A stretch of DNA of 64,000 nucleotides, taken from NCBI GenBank assembly GCA_022842935.1, contig JALHOP010000004.1:310001-374000 (forward strand). Direction: 5' to 3'. Below, one piece after another: positions 8,354-16,280 of this stretch; within the stretch, counting starts at the first letter, position 1; the number at the start of each line of letters is the position of its first letter. This DNA is from Myxococcota bacterium (GTDB taxonomy: Bacteria; Myxococcota; XYA12-FULL-58-9; JALHOP01). The notes beneath the pieces are model-generated. The model did no database searches, had not been told where the DNA came from, and worked only from the letters and a program-made list of their open reading frames with translations. The position numbers and the translations under genes are program-made.

Positions 8354-9400
8354 CTAGGCGGCTTTCGGCTGCCGATGAACCAGCACGATCTTGCCGACGG
8401 ACTGCGCCGACTCGATGAGCTTGTGAGCCTCGCTCACGTTCTCGAAGGGGAACTCGGTCACACCCGGCGGTTTGAGCCTACCTTGTTCGATCCAGGCCAG
8501 CATGTCTGCCATGCCTTCGTCGAGAAGGTCGGTACGGTCGAACAGGAAGGAGACGTTGAATCCCACGACGCTTCGGTTGTCGACGATCATCTTGAACGGG
8601 TTGAAGCGTGGGGTGCGTAACATGCCGAGCCCCGCCTTGATGTAGTTGATGCGACCGCCGGCAGTCGGGAGCAGGGAGTGCGTGCCGTAGACGACGAGCT
8701 TGCCGGTGGCGCGCAGATGCTCGTAGCTCTGGTTGTAGGTCGTGTAGCCATTGGCGTCGAAGACAGCGTCGTAGCCCTCGGGAGCTTCCGCGCGGGCTCG
8801 TTGCCAGAGGTCTTCCTTGCTCTTGTCGATGACGACATCGGCGCCGAAGTCCTTCGCGAACTGGACCTTGTGGGTGGCGCCGACGACACCGACAGTGCGG
8901 AAGCCGGCGATCTTGCAGATCTGGAGCAGCGCTGTCCCGACGCCGCCGGCGGCGGAGTGAATGAGAACCGTTCCGTTCTTGCGGATACGGACGAGCTGGT
9001 GCACCGCGTGGTAGGCGGTCATGTAGACACTGGGGAAGGCGGCGGCTTGCATCGGCGTCATGCCGCGCGGGATCGGGAAGAGCTGATGCGACGGCACGCA
9101 CACGTGAGTCGCATAGCCGCCGAATCGGCTGACCCCGAAGACGGCATCGCCAATCGCATATTTGGCCTGTGGCCCAACCGCGACGACACTGCCTGCAAAC
9201 TCGAACCCCGGCGTTATCGGCCAGCCCACGTATTTCTTGGCGGACTCATAGACGCCCCAACGAACACAACAGTCCGCGTAGTTCACGCCAACAGCCGCAG
9301 TCTCGACCACCACTTGATCGCCTTCCGGCTTCGGCGTCGGATGCTCCTCGATGCGCAGTTTCTCGTAACCACCCGGCGAATGAACCACGACCTTCTTCAT
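8354..9400 (-). CDS. MDR-family zinc-free quinone oxidoreductase-like protein
   Basis: 348 residues, ATG at 9400. A medium-chain dehydrogenase/reductase of the quinone oxidoreductase / VAT-1-like group: N-terminal GroES-like domain ('GVNYADCCVRWGVYES', 'PGFEFAG'), then a Rossmann domain with 'HSAAGGVGTALLQ' at about 148-160. The Cys/His zinc ligands of alcohol dehydrogenases are absent, as expected for NADPH:quinone reductases and enoyl reductases of this branch. It ends 13 bases from the stop of the diiron protein (convergent). Its upstream region holds one copy of the dispersed repeat at 9445-9484. The reaction is reduction of a quinone or enone with NADPH; the physiological substrate is unknown. 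Confidence 0.88.
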   Translation of the reverse strand: MKKVVVHSPGGYEKLRIEEHPTPKPEGDQVVVETAAVGVNYADCCVRWGVYESAKKYVGWPITPGFEFAGSVVAVGPQAKYAIGDAVFGVSRFGGYATHVCVPSHQLFPIPRGMTPMQAAAFPSVYMTAYHAVHQLVRIRKNGTVLIHSAAGGVGTALLQICKIAGFRTVGVVGATHKVQFAKDFGADVVIDKSKEDLWQRARAEAPEGYDAVFDANGYTTYNQSYEHLRATGKLVVYGTHSLLPTAGGRINYIKAGLGMLRTPRFNPFKMIVDNRSVVGFNVSFLFDRTDLLDEGMADMLAWIEQGRLKPPGVTEFPFENVSEAHKLIESAQSVGKIVLVHRQPKAA

Positions 9401-9444
9401 GCGTCGCGGCTCTTACTCGAGTACTCCCCGGTCGACAAGCCTCG

Positions 9445-9484
9445 CCCCACGAATCGACCACCCCACGAATCGACCAGGAACCTT
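9445..9484. repeat. Tandem 16-bp repeat and reverse-oriented copy of the dispersed repeat
   Basis: CCCCACGAATCGACCA occurs twice head-to-tail at 9445-9460 and 9461-9476. The second copy runs into TCGACCAGGAACCTT (9470-9484), a minus-oriented, one-mismatch copy of the core also found near 10.3, 12.4 and 13.5 kb. It lies between the MDR gene start and the outer-membrane gene end. Confidence 0.7.
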
Positions 9485-9516
9485 CTGGCGGTTGTGCGAC
9501 TGTTGGGGAGTGACCT

Positions 9517-10095
9517 TCAGAAGAAGTAGCTAACGCGGAAAGTCGCGCGGAAGTTGGAGGGGGCTACGTAGTAGTTGGCGTTGCGTGGGCCATCACCGGT
9601 GCCGGTGAGACCATCAATGATGGTGCGGGCGCCTGGCGTAAGGAAGACGAACTCACTTCCCAGAACGAGGTGGTGGCTGACGTAGACCTCGAGCCCGGCC
9701 CCGGCATGGTAGGTAGCCTGCTGGCCGTCGACGTCAAAGATGCGGGCGAACGAAGTGTTTCCGACACCGCCCTTTAAGTACGCCCCGACCGGGCTCGTCG
9801 GCACGATGTAGAGAAGGGCGCTCGCATTCCAAGGGTTGTCGAAGCGCACGGGAGCGTCGGCGCCTGATCCGAAGGGCGAATAGCCGAGTTCGACGCCAAG
9901 GAAGCGCAGGAGCTTGAGCTGAAGCCCGAATGTACTTGCGACTGAGCGCGCATTGCCCTGCGTATCGTCGCTATTCTGCCGCATGCCGAGCGACGTGTTT
10001 ACGCCGTAGGCGAACCAGGACTTCGCGTCCGCTTTTGCGACCGCGCCAAATCCGAGAGTCGCGACCACAATCGCACCAAGAAGCCCACGCATCAT
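9517..10095 (-). CDS. Small outer-membrane beta-barrel protein
   Basis: 192 residues with a signal peptide (residues 1-22, ending AKA). The rest alternates polar and hydrophobic residues and ends in Phe (FRVSYFF), the usual signature for barrel assembly. It resembles the OmpA-transmembrane / outer-membrane-protein beta-barrel families of about 8 strands. The start may be ATG 10095 or ATG 10092; GGAGG (complement of 10100-10104) is better spaced for 10092. No catalytic residues. It is flanked by repeat copies on both sides. Likely a structural or porin-like envelope protein. Confidence 0.82.
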   Translation of the reverse strand: MMRGLLGAIVVATLGFGAVAKADAKSWFAYGVNTSLGMRQNSDDTQGNARSVASTFGLQLKLLRFLGVELGYSPFGSGADAPVRFDNPWNASALLYIVPTSPVGAYLKGGVGNTSFARIFDVDGQQATYHAGAGLEVYVSHHLVLGSEFVFLTPGARTIIDGLTGTGDGPRNANYYVAPSNFRATFRVSYFF

Positions 10096-10269
10096 AAAAC
10101 CTCCACGCTGGAGGTTTGCGACCGGCGTGCCACCAGTTCATTCGGTGGGACGCTTGGCTGCCGGCGTTTCCTTAGGTCGCCGATGCTGAGGGCTACCGCA
10201 CCCAGGGCCAGGCATGCTCAGGATCTTGAGAAGCCGAGTCGGTCCCGCTATACCCGGCCGCCCCGAGAT

Positions 10270-10317
10270 CTCGACCCGGAACCTTTCTCGGAGAGCTCGA
10301 CCAGGAACTTTCTCTTG
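10270..10317. repeat. Two reverse-oriented copies of the dispersed repeat
   Basis: TCGACCCGGAACCTTTCTC at 10271-10289 and TCGACCAGGAACTTTCTCTT at 10298-10317 differ by two bases over the shared core. They are the reverse complement of the copies near 12.39 and 13.44-13.56 kb. The second ends 9 bases before the start codon of the Cas4-like nuclease. Confidence 0.8.
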
Positions 10318-10326
10318 TCGTACCAA

Positions 10327-11238
10327 ATGGACTTTTGGCCCGAGGACGTGGTCCCGGGGCGGCTCACCTGGTCGGTGACGCGCGACAAGCGCATGCGAAC
10401 CTGCTTGCGCCGGTACTACCTCCACCACTACGCAAGCCGTGGTGGCGGCAACGTGAAGACCGCCGACCGCGAGACACGCGAACTTTACGTCTTGAAGCAC
10501 TTGCGCAACCGCTACATGTGGGTCGGCGAAATCGTTCACGAGATGATTGAACTCGCGCTAACTGCGGTCCGCCGCGGCGATTCGGTGCCGGTTGAACAAC
10601 TGGCCGAGCGCGGGACCCGTCGAATGCGGGCCCAGTATTCAGAGTCGATCCAGGGCATGTACCGGGAGAACCCCGTGCTCAAGTATGCGTTCTTCGAGCA
10701 TGAGTACCGGGAGGAGGTGAGCCGAGAGGAGTGGCGCCTCCAGCGCGACCGGATGGAAGCCTGCCTGCGCACCTTTGAGGGGCTTCCGTTAGTCGAGGCT
10801 ATCCGCAGCACCCCACCTTTTCGGTGGCTGGCTTTGGAGTCTGCCGCCAGCTTTGAGCTCGAGAGCGCAACGATCGTTGTGAAGCCGGACTTCGCCTACC
10901 GCGACACCGACGAGCGCGTGGTGCTCGTCGACTGGAAGACGGGAAAGCCGCGACTCGATGACGAGAAGCTGCAACTAGCGGTGTATGCCGCCTACGCGAA
11001 GCGTGCCTGGGGTGTTGCTGACGTTACACGCGCGTTGCTCGTTTATCTCGAGACCAACGACGTGGTCGAGATCCAGCTTTCCGAGGCCGACCTCGAGTGG
11101 GGCGAATCGCAGGTGCGAGAGTCGGTCAAGCAGATGCGTGAGCTCAGTGCGGGAGAGCCGACCATTGAGCGTTTCCCCATGACAGATGACGTCACGCGGT
11201 GTGGGCTCTGTTCATTTAAGCGTGTTTGTCATCGCTAG
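10327..11238 (+). CDS. Cas4/RecB-like PD-(D/E)XK nuclease with predicted 4Fe-4S cluster
   Basis: 303 residues from ATG 10327; the frame is open further upstream, but that part consists of repeat sequence. RecB-family motifs in order: Asp188 in 'KPDFAY', Asp202-x-Lys204 in 'LVDWKTGKP', and Gln216...Tyr220 in 'QLAVY'. One Cys near the N-terminus (Cys26 in 'RTCLRRYYLHHY') and three at the end (C292-x2-C295-x5-C301) give the Cas4/AddB iron-sulphur staple. Family knowledge predicts an exonuclease or endonuclease acting on DNA ends. No cas1, cas2 or CRISPR lies nearby. Its 3' end overlaps the convergent RAYT gene by 23 bases, and a repeat copy sits directly upstream. No clear Shine-Dalgarno sequence, so the start is moderately certain. 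Confidence 0.85.
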   Translation: MDFWPEDVVPGRLTWSVTRDKRMRTCLRRYYLHHYASRGGGNVKTADRETRELYVLKHLRNRYMWVGEIVHEMIELALTAVRRGDSVPVEQLAERGTRRMRAQYSESIQGMYRENPVLKYAFFEHEYREEVSREEWRLQRDRMEACLRTFEGLPLVEAIRSTPPFRWLALESAASFELESATIVVKPDFAYRDTDERVVLVDWKTGKPRLDDEKLQLAVYAAYAKRAWGVADVTRALLVYLETNDVVEIQLSEADLEWGESQVRESVKQMRELSAGEPTIERFPMTDDVTRCGLCSFKRVCHR

Positions 11239-12241
11239 CGCTTTCGCGCACGCGTGGGCGTCTCCATATGCAGCGGCTCGGCGTATGGGCGCCCTCTGGA
11301 AAGTCGACATTGGCAATGCCCCGGGCGGCTTCCCGGAAGGCACGCTGAAAAGACCAATAGCGCTCGAGGTGACGAGCTGCGTCTGGGTCTGTCGGTGACT
11401 CCCAGCAGATCATGCGCCGTCGCACCTCGAACCAAGGCGGCGGCGGCAGAACGCTGATTTTCTGCATCGAAGCACGTTTGACGCGCTGTCGCCCGATTGG
11501 GGGGCGTCCGTTCCGGCGGGCATCGCCTTCGCTCCTGACCTCGGCGACGAGCCGATGAGCCTCGCAGGCCTGAGTCTCAGGGGACAGGTCGCACCAGGCG
11601 GGGATAGGCGAGAGAGTCACCGAATAGTCAGTGACATAGCGTTCTCGACAGACGCGTTTCGGGTTCCGCGTCCGTGACTGTGCGTCCACTGCACGACCAT
11701 AACCGGTAGCGTCGAACCACTTGCCCGTCATGGGGCGCATCGTCATGAGAGCGTCGGCGCAGTGAACGCCGGGCCACTCTTCAGGACTGGCAACGAGTCC
11801 CTCTTTCACACCTTGGCTAAGGATGTACTTCAGACAGCGAACTTGGCTTGCTGCGGAAGGTAGCGCCGTCGAAACATATTCGTGCCACATGGTGCCTCTC
11901 CAGCCGACGGACGGGTGTCGCCCCCAGCGGCGCGAGATTTCGCGCTTGATGAAGCCGATGAAGGCGGGAACTTGATCGGGAGGGCCCTGAAGCATGAGAT
12001 GCACATGATTCGAAAGGAACGCCATAGCGTACAATCGGATGCTGTTGTAGTGCTGCTGGGCGCGTCCAACAACGCCGAGGATGATCGAGTTCAGGTCGTC
12101 GCACGGCCGAAGTAGATGACGTCCCTGGAACACGCGTGTGATGATGTGCAGCGGCACGTCTTCGTCGACATATCGGGCGTGGTGTTGGCCGGCGAAGAGC
12201 TGGTTGTTCGTTAAGCCGCTGCGCTGAATGATCTTCGACAT
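11216..12241 (-). CDS. REP-associated tyrosine transposase (RAYT, Y1/IS200-like HUH family)
   Basis: 341 residues. The N-terminal 155 residues are a Y1 transposase domain: 'PLHIITRVFQGRHLL', the HUH histidine pair His79-Val-His81 in 'MAFLSNHVHLML', and 'CLKYILSQGVKEGLV' (136-150), the equivalent of the family's YI..NPVRAGLV region. Tyr122 or Tyr139 is the candidate nucleophile. These proteins cut and rejoin single-stranded REP hairpins and are usually single-copy domesticated genes near REP repeats. Here the C-terminal part (about 170-341) is an unusually long basic extension with no recognised domain. Repeat copies lie 147 bases upstream (12388-12407) and around neighbouring genes. It is convergent with, and overlaps, the Cas4-like gene. 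Confidence 0.85.
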   Translation of the reverse strand: MSKIIQRSGLTNNQLFAGQHHARYVDEDVPLHIITRVFQGRHLLRPCDDLNSIILGVVGRAQQHYNSIRLYAMAFLSNHVHLMLQGPPDQVPAFIGFIKREISRRWGRHPSVGWRGTMWHEYVSTALPSAASQVRCLKYILSQGVKEGLVASPEEWPGVHCADALMTMRPMTGKWFDATGYGRAVDAQSRTRNPKRVCRERYVTDYSVTLSPIPAWCDLSPETQACEAHRLVAEVRSEGDARRNGRPPIGRQRVKRASMQKISVLPPPPWFEVRRRMICWESPTDPDAARHLERYWSFQRAFREAARGIANVDFPEGAHTPSRCIWRRPRVRESASDDKHA

Positions 12242-12387
12242 GCTTACGCGTCACAGAGCACTTGTCGTGCCGACAAGCTTTCACGGCCGCACTCTCAGGG
12301 CGGACAAATTAACTTCAAGGCGAGTTAACTGTGTCAAGTTGCGACGCGAAGAAAGTCGTCCGTGTTTTGACCGCACCACGGCCAAGC

Positions 12388-12407
12388 AAGTTCCTGGTCG
12401 ATGCTCG
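12388..12407. repeat. Forward copy of the dispersed repeat
   Basis: AAGTTCCTGGTCGATGCTCG; its first 16 bases are identical to the core of the 13.44-13.56 kb array and are the inverse of the copies at 10271-10317. It lies between the RAYT start (12241) and the end of the next minus-strand gene (12441). The rest of 12242-12440 shows no gene. Confidence 0.78.
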
Positions 12408-12440
12408 GGGCCCTGCCGTTTGTGGCTCGCCAGCTTGTGC

Positions 12441-13412
12441 CTACCACCAGATCCCAACGAACACACCGAGCTCGGTTGGGAATACGTCCTCGTCGCTACG
12501 ATTGCCCGTTGCTGGGTCCGGCTGGCCTGTCTTTATCGTTTGACGAATGACGTTTTGGTAAGCGCGGAGCTCTGCGCTGAAGTGGGCCGTCGAGGTGCGT
12601 CCGAGCGTGGCGCCCAGGACTCCGTAAGGGGCGAGGCCGAAGCGGACTTCGTCGACACTCATGATGCGTGGAGAGAGACCACCGCCGATGTATGGAGCGA
12701 AGTCGCCGTCGGAGAGCCAGTAGGCCGCCCCGATTTCCAGGAGCCAGCCGGATATCGCCGGGTCGCCACCGCGGCCGTTGATGCCGAACATCGCGCCAGT
12801 GGCGATGTTCATGAAGTAGTTGCGCTGCTCCAAGCGCAAGTCGTAGACGATCTGGAAGCCTTGGTCGAACTGGTATCCCTTCGCGACGGGGAAGAGCATA
12901 CCGATTCTGAAACCACCGACGCGGTTCGCCTTCTTGCGTTTCAATCCCTCGGCTTCTTTGTCAGTGACCGTGTCAACGGTCTCGTTCGAGCTGACCGGCG
13001 AGTCGTCAATCAGCGCCCTCGCGATCCGCTCACTGGCTGGCTGCATGTCGTCGAGCGTCGCGAGGGTCATCTGACGGTGGCGCCGCGAGCCTCCGTTCAC
13101 ATCGATGAGGTCCGCGGAAAGCACTAACGACTTCTGCAGCCCAACGAGGCTCGACTCGACGTACCTGTCGGCCCCTAATTCCTGCGCCGCCTGCTGCAGC
13201 GACTTGCCGCCTTGGAGTGCCTCGCCGGCCTGAACTGGGCCGATTACGGCGTCGCCGCTCGCTGCCTTGAATCCCTCCGCTAGCAGCGCACCAGCGGCAT
13301 CCGCTTCACCCGGCGAGACATTCGTCGTTTGCGGCGGGAAGACCACGATGGTCCCGGCGCGGGCTGCCAAGGGCAGAGCGAGGGCGGTCAAGGCAACGAG
13401 CGAACGCAACAT
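12441..13412 (-). CDS. Exported protein with periplasmic domain and outer-membrane-like C-terminus
   Basis: The start is ATG 13412 with GGAGA upstream; a longer open frame from 13466 would run into the repeat array. 323 residues: signal peptide 1-19 (ending AARA); a domain at about 20-130 that resembles the N-terminal region of proteins binding or sensing through a CsgG/TolB-like fold ('GTIVVFPPQTTNVSPGEAD', 'QQAAQELGADRYVESSLV'); then a glycine- and aromatic-rich beta-barrel-like region from about 165 ending in Trp-Trp. The layout is common among myxobacterial envelope proteins of unknown role. The repeat array sits just upstream and may affect expression. No enzymatic motif seen. Confidence 0.72.
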   Translation of the reverse strand: MLRSLVALTALALPLAARAGTIVVFPPQTTNVSPGEADAAGALLAEGFKAASGDAVIGPVQAGEALQGGKSLQQAAQELGADRYVESSLVGLQKSLVLSADLIDVNGGSRRHRQMTLATLDDMQPASERIARALIDDSPVSSNETVDTVTDKEAEGLKRKKANRVGGFRIGMLFPVAKGYQFDQGFQIVYDLRLEQRNYFMNIATGAMFGINGRGGDPAISGWLLEIGAAYWLSDGDFAPYIGGGLSPRIMSVDEVRFGLAPYGVLGATLGRTSTAHFSAELRAYQNVIRQTIKTGQPDPATGNRSDEDVFPTELGVFVGIWW

Positions 13413-13436
13413 GTTGGGATTCTCCCGCGGTCCAAT

Positions 13437-13561
13437 AAAGTTCCTGGTCCAAGATGTCTTGCTCAAGAAAGTTCCTGGTCGATGTCTTGTGTGTGCAAGA
13501 AAGTTCCTGGTCGATGTCTTGTGGTCGATGTCTTGCGATGTCTTGCTTGGTCGATGTCTTG
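13437..13561. repeat. Degenerate tandem array of the dispersed repeat
   Basis: Copies: 13437-13461 (variant), 13464-13489 and 13496-13521 (identical 26-mers 6 bases apart), then shortened copies at 13522-13535, 13536-13545 and 13546-13561 that keep only the GGTCGATGTCTTG part. Each full unit begins CAAGA and ends TCTTG, so it has 5-bp inverted ends. The array fills the gap between the stop of the DUF4105 gene and the start of the next minus-strand gene. Confidence 0.85.
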
Positions 13562-13564
13562 GGC

Positions 13565-15505
13565 TCAGTAGTAGACGAATAGGGCAAGTGCCGATTCAGC
13601 CGAATCGCGCCACAGGCTACCTCTTATGCGTAGAGCGACGTTTGGTGACAGAGAGAAGTTTTGACCCACTTCGACGATGGGCACCCAGCGGCCCGCGCGG
13701 GTGTCGCCGAGGACGTCGAAGCGGAGCTTGCCCTCGATGTGGCTCTGCCAGAACGAGGTGACGGTCATCGCGGAACCCAGCGCTACGTCGGGACCGATGC
13801 GATAGTTGGGGTGCAACTTCGGGCCGCCCCAAACATTGAGGTCGAAGAAGCCGTACCAGACCTCGCCGCCAAGAAAACGTGAAGCGAAGGTATATCCGAT
13901 ACCTCCGTTCAGCATTGCCGCCGTGCAGCTCCAGTCGTCGCAGTTGCCGAGATCGCGCAAGCGCTCCGCGCCGAAGCTGACGCGCCAAGAGGGAAGGCTG
14001 ACCCAACCGCTGTGCGGGGTAAGGGATGTGATGCTCACCAGCGCGGCTCTGTCCAGCACCACCCCGTGCTCGGCATCGCGACCCTCTCCGCTGTAGCGGT
14101 CAGGTCGCAGACGCAACACGATGTTGGGTAGCTCGATATGAGAGTACGGCACGAATCCCGTGGGGCGATCGAGGAGGTCATGGAGCGAGCCGCGCCAGGC
14201 GATTTCGCCGAAGATGCGGCCTCGGCTCGTGACTCCGGAGGCGACACCGAAACGCATGCTCTCGTGTTCGGCTTCGGGCTCGGCGGTCGGTGGTTCCACG
14301 ACGAACGCTGGCGGGTCGGCGCCGGTCTTGCCGCGCTCACGAGCGAGCTGCAACTCGCGCTTACGGCCCGGCCGCGCTGCCTCGGTATCCTGGTTGGGCG
14401 TGAACCCAATGTCGAACTTGTGGTAGTCCGCTGCGGCATCCAGCACCAAGGCGCGACGTTCTGGGGCCAGGTCCTTGAGCGGCCCCGGGTCCCACTCGGC
14501 CGACTCCACGAGCCTCCTCGCCAGTCTGACCTCGTCTCCGGTCATGAGCTGGTAGCGCGCATTCATCGTTCGTGTGTGCGATGCGCGATAAAGCCGGGGC
14601 CCGCGCAACGACAAGCTCGCCAGAGTCGTCTTCAGCGTATCCGTCGGGATGGCGTGCACCGGAAAATCTTCGCGTAGATGCAGCGACGGGCGCGCCACTT
14701 CGAGCAGCGACAGCAGGTGATAAGAGCAGTTCTCGCTCAAGAAGTAGTAGTCGAAGTGTGTCTGATCGAGCTCCCAAACGTGCGCGAGCAACCTCGCGAG
14801 CTCGTCGTCCGTCAGTGCGAGTGGGTACTCCCAGAGGTCTCGCGACTCCATGTTCGAGTACTCTTGGACCTTCACGTAGTAAGGCAGGGCCGAGAAGCGT
14901 CCAGGGAAGCCGCCGGTCAAACCGAGCAACGTATAGCCGAACGGGTTGGTCGTCGTCGGGTAGGCCGCGAAGTTCAGAATGTTCGCAAGCAACGCCTGTC
15001 CCTGAGCGTCGCGCCGATCCACGCGTAGCATCGTGTGGCCAAACATCGAGGCGGGCGCGTTCAAGAAGGCCGAGGCGAAGATCATCGTTACGCCCGCCGG
15101 CGCCAAGGTCGCACGCCATTTCGAATAGGCAGGGCACGAAGGTGTGGGAGCGCCGTGCGCGGAGATCCCGAGTTGCCCGTCCAGGAATGCGAAGCGCGCC
15201 GGAAACGTGCAGAAGGCGCTTGCGTCGAGCGCTTCCTCGCTGGTGCCCTCGAGAGGTTCGAGGAACGCCGCGATGTTGGCCTCTAGCTCGGCCTGCGGAT
15301 CGTGCTTGCCCTCAGGCGAAAAGAAGAACGCCGGCGAGTCCGCGTCGCTCTCGTCCCCGCCAGGCTCCGTGTGCAAGAGCAGACGCCACTCGCGGTGGTC
15401 CGACAAGCGCAGCTCGCGCGACCGCGCGATCAACGCGTGCTTGTCCGCTACGGCGGAGGTGTTGTCGGTTGCGAGGATCGCAGCGATTGCGAGTAGGGCG
15501 ATCAC
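13565..15505 (-). CDS. DUF4105-family exported protein with C-terminal barrel-like region
   Basis: 646 residues with a short signal peptide (MIALLAIAAILA). The centre carries DUF4105 hallmarks: 'FLNAPASMFGHTMLRV' (about 145-160), 'YSNMESRDLWEY' and 'YYFLSENCSYHLL'. The family occurs in periplasmic or outer-membrane proteins of Gram-negatives and is thought to have a papain/NlpC-like fold; the His in GHT and the Cys in ENCSY are candidate catalytic residues (inference). From about residue 430 the sequence is beta-rich, ends in FVYY, and looks like an outer-membrane barrel, so the protein may carry an enzyme domain on the membrane. It ends 3 bases from the repeat array. Confidence 0.82.
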   Translation of the reverse strand: MIALLAIAAILATDNTSAVADKHALIARSRELRLSDHREWRLLLHTEPGGDESDADSPAFFFSPEGKHDPQAELEANIAAFLEPLEGTSEEALDASAFCTFPARFAFLDGQLGISAHGAPTPSCPAYSKWRATLAPAGVTMIFASAFLNAPASMFGHTMLRVDRRDAQGQALLANILNFAAYPTTTNPFGYTLLGLTGGFPGRFSALPYYVKVQEYSNMESRDLWEYPLALTDDELARLLAHVWELDQTHFDYYFLSENCSYHLLSLLEVARPSLHLREDFPVHAIPTDTLKTTLASLSLRGPRLYRASHTRTMNARYQLMTGDEVRLARRLVESAEWDPGPLKDLAPERRALVLDAAADYHKFDIGFTPNQDTEAARPGRKRELQLARERGKTGADPPAFVVEPPTAEPEAEHESMRFGVASGVTSRGRIFGEIAWRGSLHDLLDRPTGFVPYSHIELPNIVLRLRPDRYSGEGRDAEHGVVLDRAALVSITSLTPHSGWVSLPSWRVSFGAERLRDLGNCDDWSCTAAMLNGGIGYTFASRFLGGEVWYGFFDLNVWGGPKLHPNYRIGPDVALGSAMTVTSFWQSHIEGKLRFDVLGDTRAGRWVPIVEVGQNFSLSPNVALRIRGSLWRDSAESALALFVYY

Positions 15506-15559
15506 AGCAAGCGAAGGGAAGGAGACAACACGAAGGGTTTTGGCCGGAGACTTCGGTGA

Positions 15560-15597
15560 CTCCCGCCCGGAGCCGCAACGCAGCCCCGGGGCGGGAG
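15560..15597 (-). terminator. GC-rich hairpin downstream of the DUF3015 gene
   Basis: CTCCCGCCCGG (15560-15570) pairs with CCGGGGCGGGAG (15586-15597), with one bulged G and a 15-base loop. It lies 82 bases beyond the DUF3015 stop in the direction of transcription. No T-run follows, so factor-independent termination is only possible. Confidence 0.35.
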
Positions 15598-15678
15598 CAT
15601 CGAGTCGCGGAGGGCGGCTGGTGTCAGGTTTCGCGTTGCCTTGCGGAACACGAGCCTATCGCCGCCCCCGCTGCGCTA

Positions 15679-16167
15679 TTACAGGCGCGTGCAGCTGTTC
15701 TTCAGCGTGTCGTTGGCGCGGGCCTCGGCCTTCATCGAGTCCAGGGCCGCTACCGGCTCCGCGTTCTCGGTGAAGATGACCTCATGCTTCGACTGAGCCA
15801 CCTGGAAGAGCGACTCGTGAGCCGGCTGCTCACAGCCGAGCAGGGTCGCCATGGCCGAGAGGTACTCGCCCTTGCCAGCCGCCGCATCGCGCATGAGGCT
15901 CGCGTAGTTCATCTTCACGAACGCTTCCTGGTCGATCGAAGCCGAGCGGCCCATGTCCACGCAGTTCGACGTGCCGGACGTGATGCCGAACGTCTGCGTC
16001 GCGAACGTGCCGTTGGTCGTCGCCGCGAAGATCTGAACGATGCCGGCGTCATCGCCGAACACGATCGAGCCCAAGCCGCAACCAGCCGTGCCATAGGGAG
16101 CCGCAGAGGCCACCGACGCCGCCAAACCAATCACAGAAACCGCAAGAACCCCGAGTAGCTTACGCAT
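15679..16167 (-). CDS. DUF3015-family periplasmic protein
   Basis: 162 residues, signal peptide 1-22 (ASA). The mature part begins with the family pattern 'YGTAGCGLGSIVFGDD', followed by 'QTFGITSGTSNC', both typical of DUF3015. Cysteines in GCG, SNC, LGC and NSC probably form disulphides. The role of the family is unknown; members are small secreted or periplasmic proteins in Gram-negatives. Start ATG 16167 with AGGGAA about 6 bases upstream. A promoter candidate (TTGTAG-N18-TACTAT on the minus strand) and a palindrome lie upstream. Confidence 0.85.
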   Translation of the reverse strand: MRKLLGVLAVSVIGLAASVASAAPYGTAGCGLGSIVFGDDAGIVQIFAATTNGTFATQTFGITSGTSNCVDMGRSASIDQEAFVKMNYASLMRDAAAGKGEYLSAMATLLGCEQPAHESLFQVAQSKHEVIFTENAEPVAALDSMKAEARANDTLKNSCTRL

Positions 16168-16181
16168 GTCTGTTCCCTTAG

Positions 16182-16217
16182 ATAGTAGATGTCGTACGTC
16201 GCGTTCTACAACGCGAC
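16182..16217 (-). promoter_or_regulatory. Candidate promoter with palindrome over the -35 for the DUF3015 gene
   Basis: On the minus strand, TTGTAG (complement of 16206-16211) and TACTAT (complement of 16182-16187) are 18 bases apart. A perfect inverted repeat GTCGCGTT-CTAC-AACGCGAC (16198-16217) covers the -35. This could be an operator for a dimeric regulator or a hairpin. Pattern-based only. Confidence 0.35.
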
Positions 16218-16280
16218 CCGCGCACAGCTAGCAGCGGTTCCCAGGCAAAAGCAAACACTTAGACAAGCCTGCGGACGTCC

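Noticed and set aside
13437-13561. Possible CRISPR array near a Cas4-like gene
   Set aside because: Repeats abut or are 6 bases apart, no spacers of constant length, no cas1/cas2. Cas4-like nuclease is solo.
15925-15936. Match to the repeat core (TTCCTGGTCGAT) inside the DUF3015 gene
   Set aside because: It encodes conserved-looking residues (Ile-Asp-Gln-Glu-Ala), so it is probably a chance match in coding sequence.
14572-16158. 528-residue open frame on the plus strand
   Set aside because: Antisense to DUF4105 and DUF3015 genes; Arg/Ser-rich composition without domains is typical of a GC-rich shadow frame.
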